Origin: Clostridia bacterium
Lineage (GTDB): Bacteria; Bacillota_A; Clostridia; Oscillospirales; CAG-272
Direction of reading: 5' to 3'
DNA length: 18,329 nt
Assembly: GCA_017414585.1 (NCBI GenBank)
Contig: JAFQLN010000078.1
Span: 1-18,329, forward strand
Positions 7,985 to 15,029 of the stretch are shown in pieces. Position 1 is the stretch's first letter; each line of letters begins with the position of its first letter. Position numbers and translations under genes: made by a program. The notes beneath the pieces were generated by a model. That model ran no database searches. It was not told the DNA's origin and saw only the letters and a list, made by a program, of their open reading frames with translations.

Positions 7985-9994
7985 TTACTTTCGTCCGATT
8001 TCATCTGCCGGAATACGCGGAAATCCTTCCGGCTGTACGGAGAAGGTGCAGGTTTCGGTGTCAAGCCCGATGTCTTCTGGACGGGCATAAACATGGTTGT
8101 CCTCGACCTTGCTGTAGCGGTAAACGGACGGTGCAATGTTTCCGATGCTGTCGGCGATGATGATATTGCCCGTGATTTCACTGCCGGCGGGGTTGATCGG
8201 GAAATCCGGATCATCGGGATCGGTTGATAAATCCGTTTTCAGACGGGACAGCTGCGGGAATTTTTCCTGCCAGTACACATTGGTGTACGGGATCGCACGG
8301 AGCTTTACCCAGTGCGGTGCATCCGGATGGTTGGTCGCCTGTGCAGCCCATCCCCCGTTCACAAATCCGTCTCGGTTGCGGTCATCGTAAGCGATCGCTG
8401 CGCGTGTGTCACCGAAAATCAGGTTGTTTCTGACAACATTGTCCCGTCCGCCGCCGATGAGAAAGGAATTCTTTTTGACGTTGATGAGAATATTGCCGTA
8501 GGCGGTCTGCCCGGAATGTCCGTCATCCCAGTAGATACCGTCCGGCGAGAAGCCGTTTGCGCCGATGTCCCGAAGGCGATTGTAGCGGATCACCGTTCCG
8601 TGTGCGCACCAGTCGTATCCGGCGTAAATTGCGCCTGCATCGCTGGAGTGGAGAACAACATCATGGATGTCGTTGTATTCAATCAGGTGGCAGTTGCCGC
8701 TGTAGCCGATTGCCATATGCGGGGAGAAGCAGATTTCGTTGTGCGAGCAGATATTTCCGACGCCGTTTAGCTGAATGCCGGGCTGATAGGTCTGATAGAT
8801 TTCGGAAAAATGGTGGATATAATTGTTTTCCGCACGGTTGGAAGCCGGGATGAGCGTCGTCCTGTCGCCGCCGTTCAAACAGATGCCGCCGCGTCCGGTT
8901 CGGGTGATTTCGCAGCCGGTTACGAGATTGCCGCTGCCCGTGACGATAATTCCGTGTCCGGCGACATTGCGGACGGTCAGATTCCGCAGAGTGCAGTTGT
9001 TTCCGGTCAGAACAACGGCATGGGTGCGGGAAGAAGTAATTGTGAAACCGTCCAGCGTGAGATTCTCGACATTTTCCGCTTTGATGAGCGGATTGACGGT
9101 AAGGGAAATTTCAATGATATCCTCTTCATGATACGGGTAGACATAGAGAAGCAGATTTTCGCGGTCGAGGAAGTACTCACCCGGTGCATCCAGTTCTTCG
9201 AGAATATTGTAAAAATAATACAGTGCCCCCGGACGGCATCCGAAAGAACTGACAAAACGCGGGCTGATGGCACGGTTCTTCGTATTGATCGAAACAGGAG
9301 AAGAAGAATCCGCCCAGTCCCAGTAGAAATATCCAAAGACCCACGCCGTTTCGGGATTCTGCCATGTCTTTGCGCGTTCGTTTGTCTGACAGTCGATGAT
9401 GTAGGTGCCCCCGCGCGGATTGCGGATATTTTTATTGTCATGCCAGTAGTTCTGCGACGGGAATTCATTGACTTCCCCGTTGTCGAGAACAGCGTCGATT
9501 TTCAGATATTCCCCGTTCGGATAGCGTGCCGGGAGCATTCGTCTGCCGCCGGAGAAGACCTCCAGATTTTCACCGACGGGTGCATCGTCGTAACGGTTTG
9601 CCGTGTGGTAGGAACCGATCGGACAGACTTCACCCAGCTCTTCACGGAGAATGCCGAAATCGGCGAGATCAATCACGCGGATATGCGGTGCGGCTTGCGG
9701 AGCAAAGCGGCTGCGGACAAGATTTTCGACCGGCTGAAGTTTATCCGGATCAATGGTAATCCCGCCGGTGAGCAGAACGCCTTCTTCAGCGCGGTAAGTC
9801 AGACCGTTGTCACGTTCATCAAAAGAGAGAATTGTCCGGTAATTCCCATCCAGAAAGCGTACCGTGCTTCCGGGGATGGAGCGTGCGGTTTCCTGCGCTT
9901 TTTCTGGAGAGCGGAACGGCGAGGAAAGCGATCCGTCCCCCGCATCCGAACCGGATCCGGAGACATAAATAATATGCATTGTGTTTTGTTCCAT
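7985..9994 (-). CDS. Right-handed parallel beta-helix protein, probable polysaccharide-active glycosidase (GH141-like)
   Basis: The 669-residue protein opens with YVSGSGSDAGDGS and then SPFRSPEKAQETAR, the usual N-terminal cap of beta-helix glycosidases and lyases. A mid region reads PGEYFLDREN-LLLYVYP (271-287). From about 310 to 540 there are repeated beta-helix coils with Asn-rich turns (such as NLTLDGF, NCTLRNLTVRNV, GNLVTGCEI). Acidic clusters SDAGAIYAG (451-459) and DGIYWDDG (485-492) are plausible catalytic sites. The overall shape fits GH141 (known members act on fucosylated pectin or xylan), but GH120 or another beta-helix family is possible. The start at 9994 has a CAGGAG site (10001-10006) six bases ahead. 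No signal peptide, lipobox or membrane helix is visible, so the protein appears cytoplasmic, which is unusual for an enzyme on polymers. It is monocistronic. Confidence 0.8.
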   Translation of the reverse strand: MEQNTMHIIYVSGSGSDAGDGSLSSPFRSPEKAQETARSIPGSTVRFLDGNYRTILSFDERDNGLTYRAEEGVLLTGGITIDPDKLQPVENLVRSRFAPQAAPHIRVIDLADFGILREELGEVCPIGSYHTANRYDDAPVGENLEVFSGGRRMLPARYPNGEYLKIDAVLDNGEVNEFPSQNYWHDNKNIRNPRGGTYIIDCQTNERAKTWQNPETAWVFGYFYWDWADSSSPVSINTKNRAISPRFVSSFGCRPGALYYFYNILEELDAPGEYFLDRENLLLYVYPYHEEDIIEISLTVNPLIKAENVENLTLDGFTITSSRTHAVVLTGNNCTLRNLTVRNVAGHGIIVTGSGNLVTGCEITRTGRGGICLNGGDRTTLIPASNRAENNYIHHFSEIYQTYQPGIQLNGVGNICSHNEICFSPHMAIGYSGNCHLIEYNDIHDVVLHSSDAGAIYAGYDWCAHGTVIRYNRLRDIGANGFSPDGIYWDDGHSGQTAYGNILINVKKNSFLIGGGRDNVVRNNLIFGDTRAAIAYDDRNRDGFVNGGWAAQATNHPDAPHWVKLRAIPYTNVYWQEKFPQLSRLKTDLSTDPDDPDFPINPAGSEITGNIIIADSIGNIAPSVYRYSKVEDNHVYARPEDIGLDTETCTFSVQPEGFPRIPADEIGRK

Positions 9995-10023
9995 AGAAAA
10001 CTCCTGATGGATTATTTTGTTTT

Positions 10024-10052
10024 ATTTTAACATAAAACAATTCGATGTGCAA
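10024..10052 (-). promoter_or_regulatory. Likely promoter of the beta-helix gene
   Basis: On the minus strand, TAAAAT (10024-10029) lies 17 bases from TTGCAC (10047-10052). The -10 is good and the -35 matches only at TTG. The position is right for a short leader before the ATG at 9994. Confidence 0.55.
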
Positions 10053-10109
10053 GTGGCTTGTGGAAATTATAACAAAAATGCTTTTTTTGCTTTCCGGGAT
10101 GAATAGTTC

Positions 10110-10138
10110 TTGACAACGGGGGGAAATCATGCTACAAT
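10110..10138 (+). promoter_or_regulatory. Strong promoter of the rubredoxin-rubrerythrin gene
   Basis: A perfect TTGACA (10110-10115), a 17-base spacer and TACAAT (10133-10138) preceded by TGC give a near-ideal extended promoter. I looked for a PerR box, expected for oxidative-stress genes in Firmicutes, and saw only a partial half-site-like ATTATAA near 10066. Confidence 0.88.
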
Positions 10139-10170
10139 GAAGGAAATCTGTGGTTTGGAAAGGTTAAAGA

Positions 10171-11388
10171 ATGAGCGGAAATTTTGATGCAAAAGCACTG
10201 TACAATATCGGCTACGGGCTGTATGTTGTGACAACCCGCGACGGGGACAAGGATAACGGACTGATTGTCAACGCAGTCATGCAGCTGACCGATCAGCCGT
10301 TCCGCGTGGCAGTGGCTGTGAACAAAAAGAATGCGTCTCACGATATGATCCTGCACGCGGGGAAGATGAATGTCAACTGCCTGACGGTACAGGCGCCGTT
10401 TTCGCACTTCCAGCGGTTTGGCTTTCAGAGCGGACGGGATACGGATAAATTTGCCGGTCTGACAGTCGGACGTGCCCCGAACGGAATCATATACCTTCCC
10501 GAATACGTCAATGCATACCTGTCTCTGGAAGTGGAAAGCTATACGGATCTGGAAACGCACGGGCTTTTCATCTGTGCCGTGACCGATGCACAGATTCTAT
10601 CCTCCGCCGAGACAATGACATACACTTATTATCAGAAATACGTCAAGCCGAAGCCGCAGCCCGCGAAGAAAAAAGGATTTGTCTGCAAGATCTGCGGATA
10701 TATTTATGAGGGTGAAACCTTGCCGGAAGATTATATCTGTCCCCTCTGCAAGCACGGTGCGGCGGATTTTGAGCCTCTGGACGGTACGGAACAAACACAG
10801 AACAGCTATGAAAATGAAAAAATAAAGGAGAACACAGTCATGGCAGAAAACAAGAATCCCTACGCAGGAACAAAAACAGAAAAGAACCTTCTCGAAGCAT
10901 TTGCGGGCGAATCCATGGCGCGCAATAAGTACACATACTTCGCATCGGCAGCCAAGAAGGCAGGTTTTGAACAGATCGCGGCTATTTTCCAGCAGACCGC
11001 TGACAATGAAAAGGAACACGCAAAGCTCTGGTTCAAGGCACTCGGCGAACTCGGCACCACCGCAGAAAATCTCCTGCACGCTGCTGAAGGCGAAAACTTT
11101 GAATGGACCGATATGTATGACCGTATGGCAAAGGAAGCCGAAGAAGAAGGCTTTGATGCTCTCGCAGCACAGTTCCGCGGCGTTGCAGCAATCGAAAAGT
11201 CTCATGAAGAACGCTACCGCGCTCTGCTCAAGAATGTCGAAGCGGAAGAAGTCTTCAAGAAAATCGGCATCGTCGTTTGGGAATGCCGCAACTGCGGTCA
11301 TATGCACGTCGGTGAAGCCGCTCCCGAACTTTGCCCCGTCTGCAAGCACCCGCAGGCATATTTTGAAGTAAGAAAAGAAAACTATTGA
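10171..11388 (+). CDS. High-molecular-weight rubredoxin-rubrerythrin fusion protein
   Basis: The 405-residue frame holds two normally separate proteins. Residues 1-160 form an FMN-binding flavin-reductase-like domain. A rubredoxin follows, with CKIC (172-175) and CPLC (190-193). Together these match Hrb, which passes electrons from NAD(P)H to flavodiiron proteins. After a polar linker, residues 224-405 are a complete rubrerythrin: a ferritin-like diiron domain ([31 protein letters not shown]) and a C-terminal rubredoxin (CRNC 372-375, CPVC 388-391). Rubrerythrin reduces hydrogen peroxide in anaerobes, so the fusion could deliver electrons directly to its own peroxidase. The linker contains an intact ribosome binding site and ATG at 10840, so free rubrerythrin (182 residues) may also be made. 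A missing base that removed an hrb stop codon, by mutation or by sequencing error, is an alternative. Confidence 0.9.
   Translation: MSGNFDAKALYNIGYGLYVVTTRDGDKDNGLIVNAVMQLTDQPFRVAVAVNKKNASHDMILHAGKMNVNCLTVQAPFSHFQRFGFQSGRDTDKFAGLTVGRAPNGIIYLPEYVNAYLSLEVESYTDLETHGLFICAVTDAQILSSAETMTYTYYQKYVKPKPQPAKKKGFVCKICGYIYEGETLPEDYICPLCKHGAADFEPLDGTEQTQNSYENEKIKENTVMAENKNPYAGTKTEKNLLEAFAGESMARNKYTYFASAAKKAGFEQIAAIFQQTADNEKEHAKLWFKALGELGTTAENLLHAAEGENFEWTDMYDRMAKEAEEEGFDALAAQFRGVAAIEKSHEERYRALLKNVEAEEVFKKIGIVVWECRNCGHMHVGEAAPELCPVCKHPQAYFEVRKENY
10824..10842 (+). promoter_or_regulatory. Internal ribosome binding site and start codon for rubrerythrin
   Basis: AAAGGAG at 10824-10830 lies nine bases before ATG 10840-10842, which is in frame with the fusion and begins the canonical rubrerythrin N-terminus ([21 protein letters not shown]). 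A TAA overlapping this site in the next frame (10822-10824) is where an ancestral hrb stop could have been. Independent translation is likely but not provable from sequence. Confidence 0.65.
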
Positions 11389-11403
11389 TTTCCTCTCAAA
11401 AGC

Positions 11404-11439
11404 AAAAAATCTGCTGATTTGACCGTCAGCAGATTTTTT
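11404..11439. terminator. Strong bidirectional terminator shared by rubrerythrin and CPBP protease genes
   Basis: Arms 11404-11417 and 11426-11439 (AAAAAATCTGCTGA and its complement) form a perfect 14-bp stem with an 8-base loop, flanked by A and T runs on either side. The last codons and the stop codon of the minus-strand protease gene (from 11426) form one arm. Confidence 0.92.
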
Positions 11440-12190
11440 TGATTTCGTCAGGTGTCACACGGCATAGAATCCGCAGATAGAAGCAGAGAACCGCTGTGCC
11501 GAGCACTGCAGTGACTGCAATTGTGGCAGCATCCCATATTGTTCCGCTGCCAAGCGTCGGAACAAGCATCCCGCCGAAATTGTAAATGCTGTGCAGAAGG
11601 ACGCAGAGCCAGATGCAGTGCGTTTTCAGCAGAACAACCGCACACATTCCGCCGATCAGAAAGGCATATCCGACCTGCAGAAAGACTGCGGCAGGGGAGA
11701 CTCCCGAAAACAGGTTGAAAAGATGAACAGCGGCGAAAACGGCACAGGAGAGAATCGTCGGCAGAAAAACGGAGCGGTGCCGGTATTTTGAGAGAATCAG
11801 CGGGAAGAGAAATCCGCGGAATGTCAGTTCTTCAAACAGCCCGACACTGACGGACATTCCTGCATATAACAGAATATCCGTAAATCCGGCGCGAAGCCGC
11901 GCTGCACCGGAGACAAGACCGATGATGGGTGCGTTGTTGACTGCAACAGCCAGTGCGGGAAGTGCACAGAGAAGCGCGCGCGGATTTTTCGTGATGCCGA
12001 AGACAGCAGTCCCGTTTTGCCGGATCAGAAAAAAGAACAGCAAAGCACCGACTGTGCGTGTGATGATGGTCTGGATCATCTCATTCCGAAGCGGATCGGA
12101 GGTGTATGCCGGACGGATGATTTCCAGAAGGAGCAAAGCGGCGGCTGAGACGAGAAGCAGAACGGTGAACGGGCGGATTTTTGTGTGCAT
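11426..12190 (-). CDS. CPBP (Rce1/CAAX-type) glutamic intramembrane protease
   Basis: This 254-residue polytopic membrane protein has all three CPBP family motifs: EExxxR at Glu120-Glu121 to Arg125 (in GLFEELTFRG), FAAVHLFN with His156, and LLHSIYNF with His200 and Asn204. These place the active site in the membrane, as in Rce1, which cleaves next to a prenylated cysteine. The start at 12190 has GGAGG six bases ahead, lying inside the last codons of the upstream Lgt-like gene; stop and start are two bases apart, so the two are translationally coupled. It is the last gene of the operon that begins with the Cys-anchored surface protein, which suggests that protein as a substrate. Related CPBP proteases are proposed sorting enzymes for Cys-containing C-terminal signals; bacteriocin immunity and other roles also exist in the family. 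Confidence 0.93.
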   Translation of the reverse strand: MHTKIRPFTVLLLVSAAALLLLEIIRPAYTSDPLRNEMIQTIITRTVGALLFFFLIRQNGTAVFGITKNPRALLCALPALAVAVNNAPIIGLVSGAARLRAGFTDILLYAGMSVSVGLFEELTFRGFLFPLILSKYRHRSVFLPTILSCAVFAAVHLFNLFSGVSPAAVFLQVGYAFLIGGMCAVVLLKTHCIWLCVLLHSIYNFGGMLVPTLGSGTIWDAATIAVTAVLGTAVLCFYLRILCRVTPDEIKKIC

Positions 12191-12195
12191 AATTA
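12188..12195 (-). promoter_or_regulatory. Stop-start junction (TAATTATG) between the Lgt-like and CPBP genes
   Basis: On the minus strand, TAA, two T bases and ATG join the genes, with GGAGGA overlapping the last Gly-Gly codons of the upstream gene as the ribosome binding site. The identical eight bases occur at the upstream junction (12949-12956), but without a ribosome binding site there. Confidence 0.8.
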
Positions 12196-12951
12196 TCCTC
12201 CCGCTTTTTTGCGTACTGCCAGTCGGATGAGCAGAACAGCTCCGATGAGAACGAGAAGCAGGGAAGTCAGCTGAGAGGGCGTGAGAAAGCTGATGATGGT
12301 TGCGCCGCGGTCGTCATTGCGCAGATATTCTGCGAAAAAACGCCAGATTCCGTACAGAAGCAGGTAAGATGCCATGCCGGTACCTGCTTTTTTTGCTGTG
12401 AAAATCCACAGAAAGGCGCAGAGTGCGAACAGAAATAGCGCTTCAAAAAGCTGAACGGGGATCACGCGCATACCGAGATTGACGTGATAGATTCCCCATT
12501 CGCAGGCACGCCCGTGACAGCATCCCGCCATCAGGCATCCTATCCGTCCGAAGCCGTGCGCGGCGGGAATCATGACGGAAATGATATCGGTGACAATCGG
12601 GAAACAGCGCCGGTGTTCGTTGTCCGGAAAGCGGAAATGTCCGGCGATAAAGTAGATCAGAAGAAACAGCACCGCGCCGCCCGTGAATCCGCCGAGAAAG
12701 GTCGCACCGGAATCGAGAGACAGAGAGAATGAACCGCCTGCGCGATAATCATAAAACGCCTGTATGAGAACTGCCGAAACAACACCGCCGACGACAGTAA
12801 AGACCGCGTCGGCGAGAATAAAATTGTGCAGCCGGACACAAAGTCCGCGCTGTTCGGATAGGTGACGGAAAATCACCATCGCGCAGAGAATGCCTCCGGC
12901 TGCCAGTAGTTCATACAGACCCAGATCAAAAATCAGGTCGTACGGATACAT
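12193..12951 (-). CDS. Lgt-like prolipoprotein diacylglyceryl transferase homologue with altered active site
   Basis: The 252-residue membrane protein has about seven hydrophobic segments and the Lgt fold signatures: HGFGRIGCLMAGCCHG (132-147, equal to the Lgt signature around Arg143), PVQLFEAL (165-172) and YGIWRFFAEYLRNDDRG (200-216), the last carrying the Arg and Glu expected near the C-terminus (Arg204, Glu208). Canonical Lgt moves diacylglycerol from phosphatidylglycerol to a lipobox Cys. Two usual residues differ: the FHGG His (His103 in E. coli) is Leu86 in TFLGG, and the signature Asn (Asn146) is Cys139. It may therefore be a divergent paralogue with another acceptor rather than the housekeeping enzyme. 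It starts two bases after the surface-protein stop with no Shine-Dalgarno site, implying coupled translation. The family call is firm; the activity is uncertain. Confidence 0.85.
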   Translation of the reverse strand: MYPYDLIFDLGLYELLAAGGILCAMVIFRHLSEQRGLCVRLHNFILADAVFTVVGGVVSAVLIQAFYDYRAGGSFSLSLDSGATFLGGFTGGAVLFLLIYFIAGHFRFPDNEHRRCFPIVTDIISVMIPAAHGFGRIGCLMAGCCHGRACEWGIYHVNLGMRVIPVQLFEALFLFALCAFLWIFTAKKAGTGMASYLLLYGIWRFFAEYLRNDDRGATIISFLTPSQLTSLLLVLIGAVLLIRLAVRKKAGG

Positions 12952-12953
12952 AA

Positions 12954-14759
12954 TTATTTACGCTTGGAAATCCATGCAGTGCCGAGGATCGCCATGATAA
13001 CGATCATACCGCCGCCGATGAAGGAGCCGCATCCGCCTTCAGCTGCAGGAGCTTCGGTTTCGGGTGCTTCGGTTTCGGGAGCTTCAGTTTCGGGAGCTTC
13101 GGTTTCTTCAGCAGGAGCTTCGGTTTCTTCTTCAGCAGGAGCTTCAGCAGCAGGAGCGGAAGGAGTTACGTCGCCGGTGAGAAGGTTGAGGTTAGAAATC
13201 TGCATTACACCACCGCCGACGATGCTGGTAACTTCAAACTTGTAGTAAGTATATTCAGCGGGAGCGTCGATTGCGAAGGTGAAAGGAGTGAAGTTTACGT
13301 CCTGGAGAACATTGTCAGCTTCAACAGCGTCGAGAGCAGTCCAGTTTTCGTAGTCGTTGGAACCGTAGAGAGTCCATGCGCCGGGGTTACGACCGGGGTT
13401 TTCTGCGTTGTCGTTTGCGGTAACGATTTCGTAGCCGGTAGCCTTGACAGCGTCAGTCTTCCAGGTTACGAATACGGGAGCAGCGTTGTTGAGGCACCAC
13501 TTGGTAGCGGTATCGTTGTCGAAGAGCTTGTCAGCAGTTTCGCCGGAGAATCCGCCGAGAGATTCGAGAACGCCGTTTTCAGCAGCGGCAGCGTCGATCT
13601 TTTCGGGTTCGGGCTTGGTAACTTCAACGGGAGCAACGGTTTCGCCTTCAGCAGCTTCAGCACCGTCGTAGATGAGGTTCAGGCTGCCGAGCTGGATGAG
13701 GTCGCCGCCGGACTTGGTGATTTCGTACTTGAAGAACTTGTATGCGGGAGCAGCCTTTTCGAGCATGAAGTCGAAGGGCAGTTCGTTTTCAGCGAGAAGA
13801 ACTTCGTCGCCGGTAACAGCGTGGATGAGGTTCCAGTTTTCACCGTCTTCGGAGCCGTAGAGGTTCCAGTCTTCGGGGTTACGGTCGGGGCTGGAAGCGG
13901 TGTCGTTACCGGTAGCGAGCTGGTAACCGGTGACAGCAATAGCTTCGGGCATTTCCCAGATTACTTCCCAGGGATTGCCTTCGGAATGGGTGGTGTTGGA
14001 GCACCACTTGGAGCCGGTGTTGTAGTCGAAGAGGGAGATTGCGCCTTCCGCATCGGAGAAGCCGGGAGTACCGGAAATAAAGGTGATGCCTTCAACTGCC
14101 TTGAGGGTCTTTGCCTGCGTGTAGGTGCCTGCAGCTACGAGTTCTGCGATGTGAGCAGCAGCTTCAGCAGCTTTTTTAGCAGCCTGTTCAGCGAGGATTT
14201 CTTCTTCGGTCTTTACTTCCTGTGCAGCCTGACCGTCAAACAGAAGGTTGAAGCCGGAGAGCTGGAAGGTGGTGCCTTCCTTGAGTTCTTCGATGGAAAG
14301 CTGGTAGTACTTGTAAGAGGGAGCCTTCTGGTCGAGTTCGAAGGTGTAGGGGGTGTAGTTCTTGCCTTCAAGGGTGTCGTCGCCGACTACGTCAACGATA
14401 ACTTCCCAGTCGCCGGTGCCTTCTGCGAAGCTGTAGTTGTTACAGCCGGAGAGGATCCAGGAAATCGGGTTGCGTCCGGGGTAGGTTTCGGTGTCGCCTG
14501 CGGTGACCATCTGGTAACCGGTGATTTCAACAGCTTCCGGCATTTCCCAGATGCAGTATGCCCAGGAGGAGTTGTAGCACCACTTGGTGGCTTCATCAAA
14601 GTCAAAGAGCTTGTCGGGTTCTTCACCGGTGAAACCTTCAACCCATTCCCAGATCTTGATGCCGCCGGCGGCTTCAACATAGTCTTCTGCGGATGCGGTT
14701 GTTACCAGTGCGCTGGCTGCAATCACACCTGCGAGGAGGAGAGACAGGAGCTTTTTCAT
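12954..14759 (-). CDS. Secreted surface protein with three discoidin-like domains, ETEAP stalk and Cys-containing C-terminal anchor
   Basis: The 601-residue protein has a signal peptide (1-24, cut after ASA). Three related domains follow, at about 33-175, 222-366 and 397-528. Each has a KWC motif (59-61, 251-253, 420-422), a GY-x-x-x-T-x-(N/G)D stretch, a RNP-x-x-W motif and a closing N-L-L or N-L-I strand. They resemble F5/8 type C (discoidin) carbohydrate-binding modules. An Ala/Glu-rich, probably helical linker (184-210) joins the first two. The Pro/Glu/Thr stalk (540-573) leads to GGCGS with Cys577, a hydrophobic segment (about 580-597) and a basic tail SKRK. This tripartite end is the layout of a C-terminal sorting signal; no LPXTG is present. 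The gene has a strong promoter and is the first of three packed genes with an Lgt homologue and a CPBP protease. Its ligand is unknown; a cell-wall or plant polysaccharide is plausible. Confidence 0.88.
   Translation of the reverse strand: MKKLLSLLLAGVIAASALVTTASAEDYVEAAGGIKIWEWVEGFTGEEPDKLFDFDEATKWCYNSSWAYCIWEMPEAVEITGYQMVTAGDTETYPGRNPISWILSGCNNYSFAEGTGDWEVIVDVVGDDTLEGKNYTPYTFELDQKAPSYKYYQLSIEELKEGTTFQLSGFNLLFDGQAAQEVKTEEEILAEQAAKKAAEAAAHIAELVAAGTYTQAKTLKAVEGITFISGTPGFSDAEGAISLFDYNTGSKWCSNTTHSEGNPWEVIWEMPEAIAVTGYQLATGNDTASSPDRNPEDWNLYGSEDGENWNLIHAVTGDEVLLAENELPFDFMLEKAAPAYKFFKYEITKSGGDLIQLGSLNLIYDGAEAAEGETVAPVEVTKPEPEKIDAAAAENGVLESLGGFSGETADKLFDNDTATKWCLNNAAPVFVTWKTDAVKATGYEIVTANDNAENPGRNPGAWTLYGSNDYENWTALDAVEADNVLQDVNFTPFTFAIDAPAEYTYYKFEVTSIVGGGVMQISNLNLLTGDVTPSAPAAEAPAEEETEAPAEETEAPETEAPETEAPETEAPAAEGGCGSFIGGGMIVIMAILGTAWISKRK
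13051..13140 (-). repeat. Tandem repeat encoding the ETEAP stalk
   Basis: Three near-identical 15-base units start at 13051, 13066 and 13081 (plus strand GCTTCGGTTTCGGGA with single changes). They are followed by related 21- and 24-base units at 13096-13116 and 13117-13140. Every length is a multiple of three, so copy-number change would keep the frame and only alter stalk length. Confidence 0.9.
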
Positions 14760-14769
14760 ACCTTTTTAC

Positions 14770-14804
14770 CTCGTATGATTTAAAAATAATAAAATTTAAA
14801 CGAG
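14770..14804 (-). promoter_or_regulatory. Leader hairpin touching the surface-protein ribosome binding site
   Basis: CTCG (minus strand, 14801-14804) can pair with CGAG (14770-14773), and TTTAAA (14795-14800) with TTTAAA (14779-14784), with a five-base bulge. The 3' arm abuts the ribosome binding site GAGG about nine bases before the ATG. It could stabilise the mRNA or modulate initiation, but the stem is short and AT-rich. Confidence 0.35.
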
Positions 14805-14862
14805 ACCTTTCAGACAACAGGAAAATAAAACAGCCGTTGATAAAAGATCTCATTCCTTAAAT

Positions 14863-14891
14863 ATTCTAACATAGAACACAGGAAAAGTCAA
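14863..14891 (-). promoter_or_regulatory. Strong promoter of the surface protein-Lgt-CPBP operon
   Basis: On the minus strand, TTGACT (14886-14891), a 17-base spacer and TAGAAT (14863-14868) match the consensus at five positions each. Transcription should start near 14856, leaving a leader of about 97 bases. No other promoter or terminator is visible down to 11404, so one transcript for all three genes is likely. Confidence 0.85.
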
Positions 14892-14990
14892 TCTGTAATT
14901 TCTAAAAAAGATGCACAAAAACTAAGTAATTTCCGGTGAATAACGCAAATCTTTGACAAAAAACTTCATTTTGTACGTGCCGTGATACAG

Positions 14991-15029
14991 AAAAATCCGT
15001 TCCGTACAGAAAATGGTATACGGAACGGA
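14991..15029 (-). terminator. Intrinsic terminator of the cell-wall lipoprotein gene
   Basis: Arms 15019-15029 and 14996-15006 (TCCGTTCCGTA / TACGGAACGGA) form a perfect 11-bp stem with a 12-base loop. On the minus strand a T run follows (14995 down to 14991). It lies 110 bases after the stop codon, further than usual. Confidence 0.88.

Noticed and set aside
8810..10030. 406-codon open frame on the plus strand, antisense to the beta-helix gene
   Set aside because: The beta-helix motifs, ribosome binding site and terminator all support the minus strand. The plus translation shows no recognisable motif.
10053..10080. PerR-box-like ATTATAA near the rubredoxin-rubrerythrin promoter
   Set aside because: Only a half-site is recognisable; the second half of the palindrome is missing.
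13821..14783. 320-codon plus-strand frame rich in Gly, Val and Phe
   Set aside because: It is the antisense of the discoidin repeats, whose codon bias leaves the complementary frame open.
14953..14958. TTGACA on the plus strand as a promoter
   Set aside because: No -10 box lies at a usual distance, and no plus-strand gene follows.
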